A DNA stretch of 64,000 nt from the NCBI RefSeq assembly GCF_000151315.2, contig NW_011887295.1:1543914-1607913 (forward strand). Reading direction: 5' to 3'. A program made the position numbers and the translations under genes. The notes beneath the pieces were generated by a model, which worked only from the letters and a program-made list of their open reading frames with translations, was not told the origin of the DNA and made no database searches. Positions 44,719-54,518 of this stretch are shown in pieces. Each line of letters opens with the position of its first letter. The first letter of the stretch is position 1. Origin of the DNA: Capsaspora owczarzaki ATCC 30864 (taxonomy: Eukaryota; Opisthokonta; Filasterea).

Positions 44719-45991
44719 TTATTCATCTCCAGCATCATCACCATTCTCCTCATCACCAATATCGTTGCCATCGTCCATGCCTTGAAGGGCAGCGGATTGC
44801 TGGCGTGGACGGGAAGATCGCCGTGCGGACGGGGAGGATTGAAAGTCGCCGCCGTCGTCTTCCTCTCCATCGACATCTTCGCCTGCCTGCCGCGCTCCTC
44901 CGAAAAACTTGGCAGCATCAGCCGCCGTCGCGGTCTTACGTGTCGAAGCCGCCTTCTTTTTGTCACGACGCGGGTCGCGGCGTTCGAGCAGGTGCTTGCC
45001 ATTCTCCTCTGTTCGTCGGTTGGCAAACTGCAGAACGAAGGGCGTGTTTGTGGGGTAGATCTTGCCAGGCGCGACTCCGCTCGTACTTGGCTTTCCCTTG
45101 ACTTTGCCGAGGGCGACGGGCTGCGGGATGATGTCTGCATCACAACAAAACAACACAGCAACAACAACAACAACAACAAAAAAAAAAAAGCAAGTGAGAA
45201 TTTGACAAACAAAAAATCGGGGCAGGACGGCGAAGCCACCAATCACACGACAACAAAATATAGACTGCATTCGGAGAGAATGAGGCCAGTGTGGCGCTGA
45301 GACAGCGGTACTCCACGCACAGTGCGCAGACGAAGAACACAAAACACATAAAACAACCAAGCAACCCTCACCCGCAAGGAACTGATACGCGGTGTCTTGC
45401 TCCACAACGTTAGCTGGTAGTGCATACATGTCATTGATTGACAGAAGCATGTGAGAATGCAGATCTGCCTCTGCAACGTGAATCACAGAGCAAATGCACA
45501 AAAGCAAATCCGATACTCACCAACATCCTTGTACTGCACAGTCTTGCGCTTGCCCAGATCAGCCGAGACCTTTTTCGCAAACTCTGCCACAAACATTTCC
45601 TACTCGAGCCCAAACGCATATCCCATGCACAAGACAAGGGACAGAGCCGAAAAAAAAAAAAAAAAAAAAGCGCGCCAAAGGGTGAGATGGCTGCCCCCAG
45701 TTGTTGTCCCAAATCTCAACGAACACAAACAAATGGAGCAGAGCTGCTGCGTACCGTGGCTCGAGTGACGAGGAAGACGGCGTCTGCACTGAGCAGGCCA
45801 ATGTCCTCGTCCGATCGCATAATCCGCTTGACGCGGGAAAGCGGCAGCGAGGCCTTCAGCGCCGAAGGAGCACTCGTCGTCGTCGTCGTCGCCGCGGCTC
45901 CAGCGTCTGCAGCAGACTGTTGACGCTCTTGCAGTGCCTGGGCAACCTTCGCAGCGAGGGCGTCCGCGGACGACGATGACTCGACTTCCAT
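44719..45991 (-). CDS. DNA polymerase epsilon histone-fold subunit (POLE4/Dpb3-like), 257 aa, 4 exons
   Basis: Accessory subunit that helps polymerase epsilon hold DNA and pass on histones. Exons read 45991-45755, 45599-45521, 45413-45372 and 45134-44719, phases matched. The histone fold is LPLSRVKRIMRSDEDIGLLS, then DAVFLVTRATEMFVAEFAKK, then KRKTVQYKDVANVVEQDTAY. The last block parallels GKRKTLQRRDLDNAIEAVDE of POLE4, which favours POLE4 over CHRAC1 or NF-YC. The remaining 130 residues are basic then acidic, ending in an acidic tail; POLE4 in animals is only about 117 aa, whereas yeast Dpb3 is about 200. CHRAC-type remains an alternative. Confidence 0.82.
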
Positions 45992-46217
45992 TCGCTTGTC
46001 GAGCCTAAATGTTACAATGCAAGACTGAGACTCGCCCCCCCCCTCCTCACTCAGCGACTCAGAACGTTATAAACCGAATACAAGTAGAGCATTCGTTATT
46101 CGTAATGGCTGTTCGTGAGAACAATGCACTACAAGTCTGAAAGCAGCAAAAAACAAATCTTCCTTGAGTTTTTCGCTTGATCCCTTCGGTACCATTCGTC
46201 AATCACACACACACACA

Positions 46218-46253
<36 letters not shown>

Positions 46254-46355
46254 GTACTGAATAGTGCAGTTTTCTTGATACCTACTTTCAATTCGTCTTG
46301 TTCGATTTTTGCTGCTGGTTCAGTTCTCCTTCCAGTTGTCCAAAGCTCAGCGCAC
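45992..46355. promoter_or_regulatory. Divergent promoter region, POLE4-like / prefoldin 2
   Basis: A gap of 364 bases between opposite start codons. It contains the CA/CT repeat at 46204-46250 and a short C run near 46037-46044. No TATA box is recognised. Confidence 0.45.
46204..46250 (+). repeat. (CA)n-(CT)n compound microsatellite upstream of prefoldin 2
   Basis: About eight CA units pass directly into about 15 CT units, ending 105 bases before the start codon. Pyrimidine repeats also precede the GLTP and eRF1-like starts. Confidence 0.95.
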
Positions 46356-47352
46356 ATGTCGAGTGGATCAAAGGCATCATCATCGTCATCCGCGTCGTCG
46401 TCGTCGTCCGGCGGCAAGCTGCTCACCACCGAGAACGAGGTCATCCAGGCATTCCAAGCCCTCCGCGAGCAGCAGCAGCAGCTCATGCAGAAGAAGGCCG
46501 AGATCGAGACGGACGCCAACGAGTACAAGTACGCGAGCTGCCTCTGGCTTCCATTGCGCTCGCTCGCTCGCTTCCCTGTCCTCCGCCAGACACCAGGCTT
46601 GCTTGGCAACGAGCATCACTCCAGATGGGTTCCTCCACCTTCTTCATCTCAAAGCGGGACTTTGGCACAGAGCAGCGACTTCAGCACAATGCTGTTTTTT
46701 GTGCTTTTCTATGTGCTTTTTCTTTGAAGAGGCGCATCAGCCAAACGACCGTGGTTGCAGCTCCAAGTCGCGCAAGACACACACAAAAACCAAACGTTGT
46801 GTGGATTGCGATGAGCATTCATACAGGAGGCTGGGGAGTGGAGGAAGAGGAGGAATGCAGAGTGATGGAGACGCTGTGAAACAAAAAGCCAATGCATCGC
46901 CCATACAGAGCAGAGCCGACGCGAATCATGGATGCTCACGTTTTGTAAACTGCTTGCTGATGGAAATCTGGGGAAAAAAATACAGGCTTGTCATTGACAC
47001 GTTGAAGGACCTGGACACCAAGCGCAAGTGCTTCCGCATGATCAGCGGCGTCCTCGTTGAGCGCACCGTTGGCGAGGTTTTGCCTGCCCTGCACGAGCAC
47101 AACAACTCGGTGAGTGTCTGAAATTGTCGAGTTGCAAGCTGTGGATCCGCTATTGCAATGTGATGGTGGTGGTGGTGGTATGATCTCGACGCTTACTTTT
47201 TCATTTTGTTTCAACTCCAGCTGACCGCCCTCGTTGCTCAACTAGACGAGCAAATCGTCACCAAGGGCAAGGAGTTGCTTGCCTTCAAGCAAAAATACAA
47301 CATCCGACTTCAGGGCGAGCAGACCGCTCCTGCAACTGCGGCTGCCAAGTAA
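46356..47352 (+). CDS. PFDN2: Prefoldin subunit 2, 142 aa, 3 exons
   Basis: Beta-type subunit of the hexameric prefoldin chaperone that hands unfolded actin and tubulin to CCT. Exons are 46356-46528, 46986-47109 and 47221-47352. After a serine run comes the first coiled-coil arm (ENEVIQAFQALREQQQQLMQ, then KKAEIETDANEYK). The hairpin core is LVIDTLKDLDTKRKCFRMIS and GVLVERTVGEVLPALHEHNN. The second arm is LVAQLDEQIVTKGKELLAFK, ending KYNIRLQGE as in human PFDN2. Length fits the family (about 110-155). The lysine before LVID is split by intron 1. Confidence 0.96.
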
Positions 47353-47755
47353 AAAAACCCAACAATAACAACAAAAAAAGACAGTCGATTGTTTGAGCTT
47401 TTGCCTTGTTCGTGCTGCTTTCTGTAATTGTAATCAGAATACGAGTCAACATAGATGCCACATTTGACTCGTTTCTCAACACTGAAGCACTCACCACAAG
47501 TGCAGCTACCAGTTCTTTGAGAAACAAACATGACCAAACAACAAAATCAAGGAATTTTTGTTTTTGGGAGTGCAGATTCGCACGTACAACATACACACAC
47601 ATATCAATGTAACGACAAATACACGAGCAGGGGTTGTTCTTGTTCTAGTTGTTCTCGCAGACACAGCAGCTGGCTTCAAGCCATCTACAGTAGACTCGCA
47701 GCGAAAATACAACAAACAAATAATCCACACACGTACACCACTACAACGTTCACCA
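47353..47755. other. Convergent intergenic region, prefoldin 2 / TOM40
   Basis: Both 3' UTRs meet here. It is rich in AC and AAC words (47375-47385, 47700-47720). No coding frame with support was found. Confidence 0.5.
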
Positions 47756-49731
47756 TTACATATGGCCACCAAGAACAAAGCCAATGCCAAACTTGTTGGC
47801 ACCCTTGAGATGATCGATGGAGGCGGTCAGGTAGAAGGAAAGGGCGGCGCCCATCTTTTGCTCGAGAACAGCGGAAACAACACCGCGCGAGTTGACATCG
47901 CCGCGGATGACGGAGCGGCGGAGGTTGTATTCGTAGCCTGCGCTAAAGACAGTCTCCATTGAGCGGAGATCGATGGCCAGCTCGGCACCAGCAGAAACCT
48001 TGTCGTTGACACGATGGAAGTAGCTAAAGTCGATGAGGCCCATCGGGGCGACGTGTGTGCCAAAGATCCATGGAGCAGGCATGAAGGCGAACGGCATGGT
48101 CTCGGCGGGGGTATCTGCCGTTGCGGCGGGGAGGCGTTGTTGGTTGGCAACCGCATCGGCAAGGGTCGGGCCGCCGCGGTAGCGAGCGCCGAAAGCGAGG
48201 CCAGAGTCCGTTGCTCGGCCGTCGGACTGCCACCTGTACTCGGTGCCGAGCGCAAGGCGCGGCGTGACGCTTTGCATGTAGTTGAGCAGAACCATGCCGG
48301 CGCCGTTCAGCACGTCGGGGTTGAAAATCTTGGTGTTGATGTGGAAGTCCTCGCCCTTGTAATCGCCCTCCAGTTGGAGGCCAAAGTTGGGGCCAGAAGT
48401 CTGCAGCACAGGCACATATGCGACAGTCAGTGAGAGCAAGAGGCAGCGGGGTAGTGGAGAAGGAGGAAGTGAAAAGCCAGTTCAAACGTATTGCAAACGC
48501 CCTCCGATCTGTCTTTGGTCTCCTACCTGAACAACAGCCTTGGTGCGGATGGCAGGAGTCCATTGGTGGATGGCCTGTCCGTTGAGGTTGCCATCGTGGT
48601 CCATCTCGGCCAAGAGCACGGGGAATTGCTCTTGCGAGTCGGGAATGACCTTGTTGGGGCCGACATAGGTGGCGTTGAAGCTGTACTTGGACGGGTTCTC
48701 AATGCCAAGGTTGACCGTGTGCGAAATGTTAAAGTTGTACGAGATGCCTTTGCTGACTGAGAACTTGGCGCCATCGATCAAGTAGTTGGTTGCAAAGATT
48801 TCTGCTCCAGAATAGACAATCATCGCATGTGAGTCGACACATGAACAAGACAAACGTAACAAGCACGACAAGCAATAGTAGCAAAATCATGACCATCACG
48901 GATAGGGAGGGGGATGTGGATCAAAGGTCAATGCATTGACTTTTGGTTTTCGAGCTGCCATCCTCGCAACCAATCACATGCTGTCCGTTTCTGTTCATTG
49001 CTGTTCATTCAGTCGGTGTCTCAGCCAGTGATCTGTGGTTCTGTTGGTTCCGTTGGTCCCAATCGTCGTCTGATCCATCGTTTGCTCACTCGTCCACATG
49101 TCGTCCCATTGTCTTTTTTTTTTTTTTTTTTTTTCCGTCCGTTTTTTTGGGTTTTGCTGTTCAGCACAGCACGATGAGATCCTGCGTCTGCTGCAGCAGT
49201 TGCACATAGGGAAAACACTGTGGCGACGTGGCGCAATGGACCCCTCCCCACGACAATACGCACGCTCAGAGCACAACACAGACAAACGAAGGACATCAAG
49301 GAAAAAAAAAAAAAAAAAAAAGGGAGCCAAGACATGAGCTCATGCACGGAGCGTGAGCAGGGGGATCCGAAGCGGGAGAGCAAATCCATTCATCACAAGG
49401 TCCAAAAGGGAGACAGATAGTGCAGTCGACGATCAGAGGGAAGGGGCGAGGGGCGGTGTTGCAACGACAAATCGATGGTGGAAAGGAGGAAAAAAAAAAA
49501 AAAAAAGAAAGAAAAAAAAAGATGAAACGCTGCGTTTTGCTTTTGCATGTTACACGCACCGAGCGTCTCCTTGTTGATGTGATCGTACTGGCCGGGGTAA
49601 GGGAGGGCCTTGCCGAACAGCCGCGAGATGAAGGACTTTGGCGCGGGGGCAGCGACGGGGGCCGGGGCAGCGACGGGGGCAGGAGCAGGCGCGCCGAGCG
49701 GGTTGAGCAAGGGGTTTTGAATGTGGGCCAT
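47756..49731 (-). CDS. TOMM40: TOM40, mitochondrial outer-membrane import channel, 363 aa, 3 exons
   Basis: Beta-barrel pore of the TOM complex through which preproteins enter mitochondria. Exons read 49731-49560, 48801-48527 and 48400-47756. The first 45 residues are P and A rich. Then YPGQYDHINKETLGEIFATN leads into the barrel. Family motifs include LIDGAKFSVSKGISYNFNIS, then QLEGDYKGEDFHINTKIFNP and TPRLALGTEYRWQ. The C-terminal strand (LKGANKFGIGFVLGGHM) carries the beta-signal pattern polar-x-G-x-x-hydrophobic-x-hydrophobic. TOM40 rather than VDAC is chosen for the proline-rich N-terminus and the GDYKGEDF motif. Intron 1 is 758 bases and holds T and A runs at 49114-49134 and 49301-49320. 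Confidence 0.95.
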
Positions 49732-49957
49732 TTGAGAGAAAATAAAAGGACTGGCTTGGACAGGGAGCGAGGCGATGAGATGGATGGATGGATGGATAAT
49801 GGGCGGAAGGAAGAGGGATGTTGGGGTGGAGGTGAACGACGATCAAAACTGTAAAAAGATCAGGAAAAGAAAGGGAAATGGGTTCAATTACAATACACAA
49901 AGGGAAAAACACACAGATACATGCATACAACAACACAGCTCAGAGCGATCTGCCACT

Positions 49958-50589
49958 CTACAAGAGAGTCAGCAAGGATGCGCCGACGAGAGAAAGGCCA
50001 AAGACAATATAGCCGCCAAGGTACGTATCCTTGAGGACGAGGGCACGACCAGAATCCCAAACCTGTTAGCGCAGCGTGACAACAGCAAATGTAAGTAAAC
50101 TCGGACGCATTGTTCGCAAGCACCCTCCCGCTCGACCAAACAGCGGCGAGACAACTCGCAACTTGCTCCAGTCAAACACACGAAAACTCTGCCCCCCTTC
50201 CGACTGCAACTCACAAGATGACGAATGCCGTTCAATGAGTGGTACACCAGAGGCCATGCAAGAATGTACTTGGCGGTGAGGGTGACGACGGAGGGCAGGT
50301 CGAGCGAGCGGACGAGGTCAATGTTGTAGGCAAAGTCGTGGACGGAGAGCGCCGAGTAGACGGCAGCGGTGGAGATGGCGAAGGTCATGGCAGCACCCGT
50401 CGCGCGGTGGGTGATGGACAGGACGGAGGTGAGCTGCGGGCGGTAGATGGTCAAGTGCGGCGAGAGCGGGCGGCCAAGCGCCTTGTTCTTCTCAAAGAAG
50501 GGCAGGTCCATGGGCGAGGTCGACGCCGCTGACGAGGCCATGCGCATGCGTGTGGCATGGGCTGCCGGTCGGATGCATTGAGCGAGCAT
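49958..50589 (-). CDS. SDHC: Succinate dehydrogenase cytochrome b large subunit (SDHC), 159 aa, 2 exons
   Basis: Mitochondrial complex II anchor that binds heme b and ubiquinone with SDHD. Exons read 50589-50215 and 50062-49958, phase 0. The N-terminal 25 residues (MLAQCIRPAAHATRMRMASS) are a likely presequence. FEKNKALGRPLSPHLTIYRP and QLTSVLSITHRATG contain the family signature with the quinone-site serine and arginine. YHSLNGIRHL/VWDSG, spanning the intron, carries the heme-ligand histidine. Three membrane helices are visible. The gene is compact compared with neighbours. Confidence 0.96.
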
Positions 50590-51222
50590 CGATGCTCGGC
50601 TGTATTCACAAGAAGACAAAAGAGGCGAAAGGGTGAGCGAAAAAAAAAAAAGAAAGCAAAAAGTCAAAAGCTGTTTGCGCTGCTTCCATCGCGCCGCGGC
50701 TGAGGGACTTGTTCTCTAACTCGTTCATATTCATTCAATTGCAGAATAGACGCAGAAGCGTTGGGGTGGACGAGTTGACGCAGCAGTCATTCGAGTGTCT
50801 CAAAAGAAAAAAAAAAAAAAAAAAAAGACGCGATCCCCTTTGTTTCGCTCGTTGCTTTGGCTTCGGTCTAGTCTCGGCCCAGGCGAGGCCAGGACAGACG
50901 GGTGTGGTTGTCGGTCAAATAGGTGAGAGTGAGGCGGAAGGCGACAGGACGGGGTTGGGGGTTAGGCGGAAGGAGCGCAGTAGAAAGCGGGCTTTCAATT
51001 GGCAATGCTTTACCAAGCAGAAAGAGCAAGCGAAGGAAGCATTGTGCTGTGAGATGGATCAGCAAAAAGACTGAGAGACCTTTTGAGATTTGGGATGAGG
51101 ATGAACAAACACTTCTCAGCCAGTCTCTCTTTGACATTTACTGCTCACTCTATTGATCACCATTAATCATCATCCTTCCATCTGGATCAATCTGGACAAA
51201 GCAGCGGATACACACACAACAA
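50590..51222. promoter_or_regulatory. Divergent intergenic region, SDHC / MTG1
   Basis: A gap of 633 bases serving two mitochondrial genes. It includes A runs at 50641-50652 and 50805-50826. No further gene or defined motif was seen. Confidence 0.45.
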
Positions 51223-52476
51223 ATGGCTGCCGCCGGATTCCGCACCGTGTTTGACGTGTCGGGACTGGCGCGACCGAACTGGTTCCCGGGCCACATGGCG
51301 CGCGGCATGCGTGAGATTGCGCGCAACCTGCAGCACATTGACTATGTGATTGAGGTCCACGACGCTCGGGTAATAACAGAGCGATTGGACGAAGCGATGC
51401 AGGCTGCAGGAGTTGTTGTCGTCGACTTCATCGCGCGCGCAAAATGGCCTTCTTTTGTCACCACAGGTTCCCGTCTCGGGTCGCAACCCACTGCTCCAGG
51501 CGCTGCAAAAGCCATCCACGCTTCTGTTGAACAAGATGGATCTCGGCGATCCGGCCGTCAACAAGGTACGCAATCTCCCAAAGCATGGTGTTTTTGGTCA
51601 TCACTCTCACCCCCTCAAGTCTTTGCTCTGGACATCTATCAGATAGCGAAGGCTCGATTGCATGAAATCAATCCACGTCACAACGTCGTGTTGACAAGCG
51701 CAACGCTGCGGCTGGAGCGCGCACTCACGCTCGTCGTCGACCACATTTTGGCAAACGTGCCGGCCGAGCGCGCAGACAAGGACGGCGAGGGCATTCACGC
51801 AATGATTGTGGGCATGCCGAACGTGGGCAAATCGTCCACCATCAACGCGCTGCGCAGATTGCTCACGGGCGAAGGTGCACGCGCCAAGGTTGGCCCCATC
51901 CCCGGCATCACACGCGCCGTCATGCAGCCGCTGCACATTTCGCGTGATCCAAAGATTATGCTGATTGACACACCCGGTATCATGGCACCACACATTCCAA
52001 ACGTCGAGGTCGGGCTCAAACTCGCCGCGGTCGGCACATTTATCGATCACCAGGTCGGAGAGGCGTTGATCGCCGACTACATCCTGTTCAGCCTCAACCT
52101 GCGCCGCAAGTTTGACTATGTCAAGCGGTACAACATGGACCAGCCGTGCGATGACATTAACGTCTTCCTGTCTGCACTTGCCCAGCACTCTGGACTCGTG
52201 CTCAAGGGAGGCTTGCTAAACACGACTCTAGCAGCTGCGCGATTCATCAAGGACTACCGAGAGGGAGCGCTCGGGCGCTTGACACTCGACGATGCTATTG
52301 TCGAAGGAGGACTTCCTGCTATTGTCGCCGCACAAACCGCTCAAGCAAGCAGTCCAAAGGCGAGCGAGCAGGCGCGTCTTCCTCCGCTGGACGAAGCAAA
52401 CTGGAATCCTGTCGACGCCTTCGATCGGTTACGGGCAGAAGAAAAGCGCCTCCGGGGCTTCAAGCGAAGGCGATGA
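51223..52476 (+). CDS. MTG1: Mitochondrial ribosome GTPase MTG1 (YlqF/RbgA family), 359 aa, 3 exons
   Basis: Circularly permuted GTPase that helps assemble the mitochondrial large ribosomal subunit. Exons are 51223-51369, 51467-51565 and 51643-52476, all phase 0. It starts with NWFPGHMARGMREIARNLQH, the family N-terminus, then HDARVPVSGRNPLLQ. G motifs occur in permuted order: G4 LNKMD, G5 TSAT, G1 GMPNVGKSSTIN, G2 region PGITRAVM, G3 DTPGIM. The C-terminal helical domain ends with basic EKRLRGFKRRR. A continuous reading frame through both introns would retain nonsense-like sequence; the spliced form matches the family closely. Confidence 0.95.
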   Translation: MAAAGFRTVFDVSGLARPNWFPGHMARGMREIARNLQHIDYVIEVHDARVITERLDEAMQAAGVVVVDFIARAKWPSFVTTGSRLGSQPTAPGAAKAIHASVEQDGSRRSGRQQGTQSPKAWCFWSSLSPPQVFALDIYQIAKARLHEINPRHNVVLTSATLRLERALTLVVDHILANVPAERADKDGEGIHAMIVGMPNVGKSSTINALRRLLTGEGARAKVGPIPGITRAVMQPLHISRDPKIMLIDTPGIMAPHIPNVEVGLKLAAVGTFIDHQVGEALIADYILFSLNLRRKFDYVKRYNMDQPCDDINVFLSALAQHSGLVLKGGLLNTTLAAARFIKDYREGALGRLTLDDAIVEGGLPAIVAAQTAQASSPKASEQARLPPLDEANWNPVDAFDRLRAEEKRLRGFKRRR

Positions 52477-52781
52477 GACGTGTTGTGCGCAGTCGCCTTG
52501 GAGGATAGCACCCCCACCCCCAAAAAAGAAGTAACAATAAAAAGTATGCAACGTACTTGAGCTTGGTTGCCGACGACGTTTTTGGGATGTGTGGATCAAC
52601 AGCAAGAAGAAAGAATGGGATGGTCGCAATCTTATCGAGCTCTTCCCATCTAAGTCGTCTGAGCTGCGCTGAGCTGTCTCAGATGATCTCCATTCCAGTC
52701 TTCATTTTCACTCCGGTCTTTGTTCTTTCCTTCAGATCGCCTTTCTGCTTTCTTCACCAATATAGACCGCTTTTTGCAACA
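52477..52781. other. Intergenic, MTG1 to TMED10
   Basis: Same-strand gap of 305 bases. It contains a possible AATAAA-like signal near 52533 (AACAATAAAAAG) and the pyrimidine-rich leader of TMED10. No gene seen. Confidence 0.5.
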
Positions 52782-54277
52782 ATGGAGCAGCAATTCCAAC
52801 GGCGAGTGTCTCGCAGGCGCTCCTCTCTTGTGGTCGCTGCCACTGTGGCGGCGGTGGTCTTGCTGATGCTGGCGTATTCGCCACAGTCCGCGTCTGCCGT
52901 CTCGTTCGAGCTGCCCGCCACGACCGTCCGCTGCTTCAAGGAGTCCGTCCACAAGGGCCAGCAGTTCGTCGGCTCGTACTCGGTCTCGGATCCCGCCAAC
53001 CAGCAAATCATCAACCTCAAGGTAGGAAGACGAAAAAAAAAAATCAAAAAAAAAATCGCTCAAACATCAAATCCCGTTCTCCAGTTTGCGCGTTGTTGGC
53101 TCTGGGGCGTTTTCGTACAGAGGGACACAGAGTGATGACGATGGGAAGTGGCAGGGTTGCGGGGGATGGGGTTTGAGCGCGGCGGCGTATCCATCCAAAG
53201 ACGAGCAACAAGGACGCGCTCGAAATCGGAGATCTCGAGCTTGAATCGCTGGCTCAGTTTCCCCCCAGCGTCACACCGAGATTGAAAGCAGTCAGCGTTC
53301 TTGTCGGACGATGGCCAGAACGCGCTTGCCTGGGTTGTCTGGAGGCGCGGAGGCGATGTTGCAGAAGAGAAGTTCGTCCTGATCTGGCTTAAGCCGTGCT
53401 GACACGCTCTGACGCACTCCAGCTGCCTCTTGCGAACAGCCAGATCAGAGGCCAACACTGAACACTGCTGAAGCAGAATGGACTTGAATCAGTTTTATTC
53501 CGAGAGCAAAGAATGCGATTGGCAGTCCCGCTTGATTTCTCACTGTGGGTTTACGTGTGATTTGGAATTCTAGGTGACGGATTCGCACAACGGCATTGTG
53601 TACGCCAAGGATAACATTGACACTGTCTCCAGCAAGAAGTTTGCCTTCTCTGCCGATCAAGACGAGCTTTACGAGTTCTGCTTTGAGAGCCGAGTTGATG
53701 CTGGTAAGGGGGAGGAACAATTTGGTTGTTCAGCTCTCCTTTTGCCAAGTGGCGATTCTGTTCCGTTCTTGGGTTGCTGGCACTCGTCGATTTTCATTCC
53801 ACTTGCGCGCATCTATCAAAGAGGAAGAGCATGGATGGCGCATCAATCGACCAAACCCCCCCCCCACTGAACAACGCTGCATTCAAAAACCGGCAACCGT
53901 AACTGTCTCTGACTTTTCTCACTGCCCTCCCTTTTGAAACACAACCAGGTGTGCACGTCACCCCCGAGCACAAGCGCGACATTTCCATCTCTTTCAAGCA
54001 GGGCGTGGAAGCGCGCGATTATGAGGCGCTTGCGCAGGCAGAGCAGCTCAAGCCACTCGAGCTCACGATGCGAAAAGTCGAAGATCTGAGCCAGAGCATT
54101 CTCAGCAGCTTTGAGTATCTGCGACAGCGCGAGGAGGAGATGCGAGACACGAACGAGTCGACCAACGAGCGCGTCATGTACTTTAGCATCCTCTCCATGG
54201 TGATTCTGATTGCGCTCGCCGTCTGGCAGATCTTTTACCTCAAGCGGTACTTTAAGAGCAAGCAAATTATTAACTAA
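52782..54277 (+). CDS. TMED10: p24 cargo receptor, delta subfamily (TMED10-like), 232 aa, 3 exons
   Basis: Type I membrane protein of COPI and COPII vesicles. Exons are 52782-53021, 53574-53703 and 53949-54277. A basic stretch precedes a signal peptide (LVVAATVAAVVLLMLAYSPQ). The GOLD domain has VRCFKESVHKGQQFVGSYSV and FAFSADQDELYEFCFESR with two disulfide cysteines. The coiled coil is KPLELTMRKVEDLSQSI and EYLRQREEEMRDTNESTNER, which is nearly the TMED10 sequence. The membrane helix is followed by YLKRYFKSKQIIN. The FF/KK COPI signals of animal TMED10 are only partly kept (RYF, no terminal KK). Intron 1 (552 bases) is unusually long and shows no gene. Confidence 0.95.
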
Positions 54278-54518
54278 GCATGATGTGTGTGTCTGTATGT
54301 GTGTGTTTATGTGTGTGTGAATGCGTGTGTGCGTGTGTACTGCTGCATTGTTTGAGACGTGATTGTTGCGAGTGCGCTGTATGCTTGTTTTTCAAGCTCA
54401 ATCTTTGTTTGCTGTTGGATCATACAAACTACTCTATCTGATGGTTTTCTTCATCTTTGCTTTTCATCTCAGTCGTTATTTTTTCCCCATCTCAGTCTGA
54501 GATTCACGCATCTTTTGG

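Noticed and set aside
48903-49550. Possible extra gene in the TOM40 first intron
   Set aside because: Frames here depend on T and A runs; none has motifs or matched splice sites.
53060-53458. Minus-strand frame inside intron 1 of the p24 gene
   Set aside because: No recognisable motif, no conserved composition; the flanking exons splice cleanly across it.
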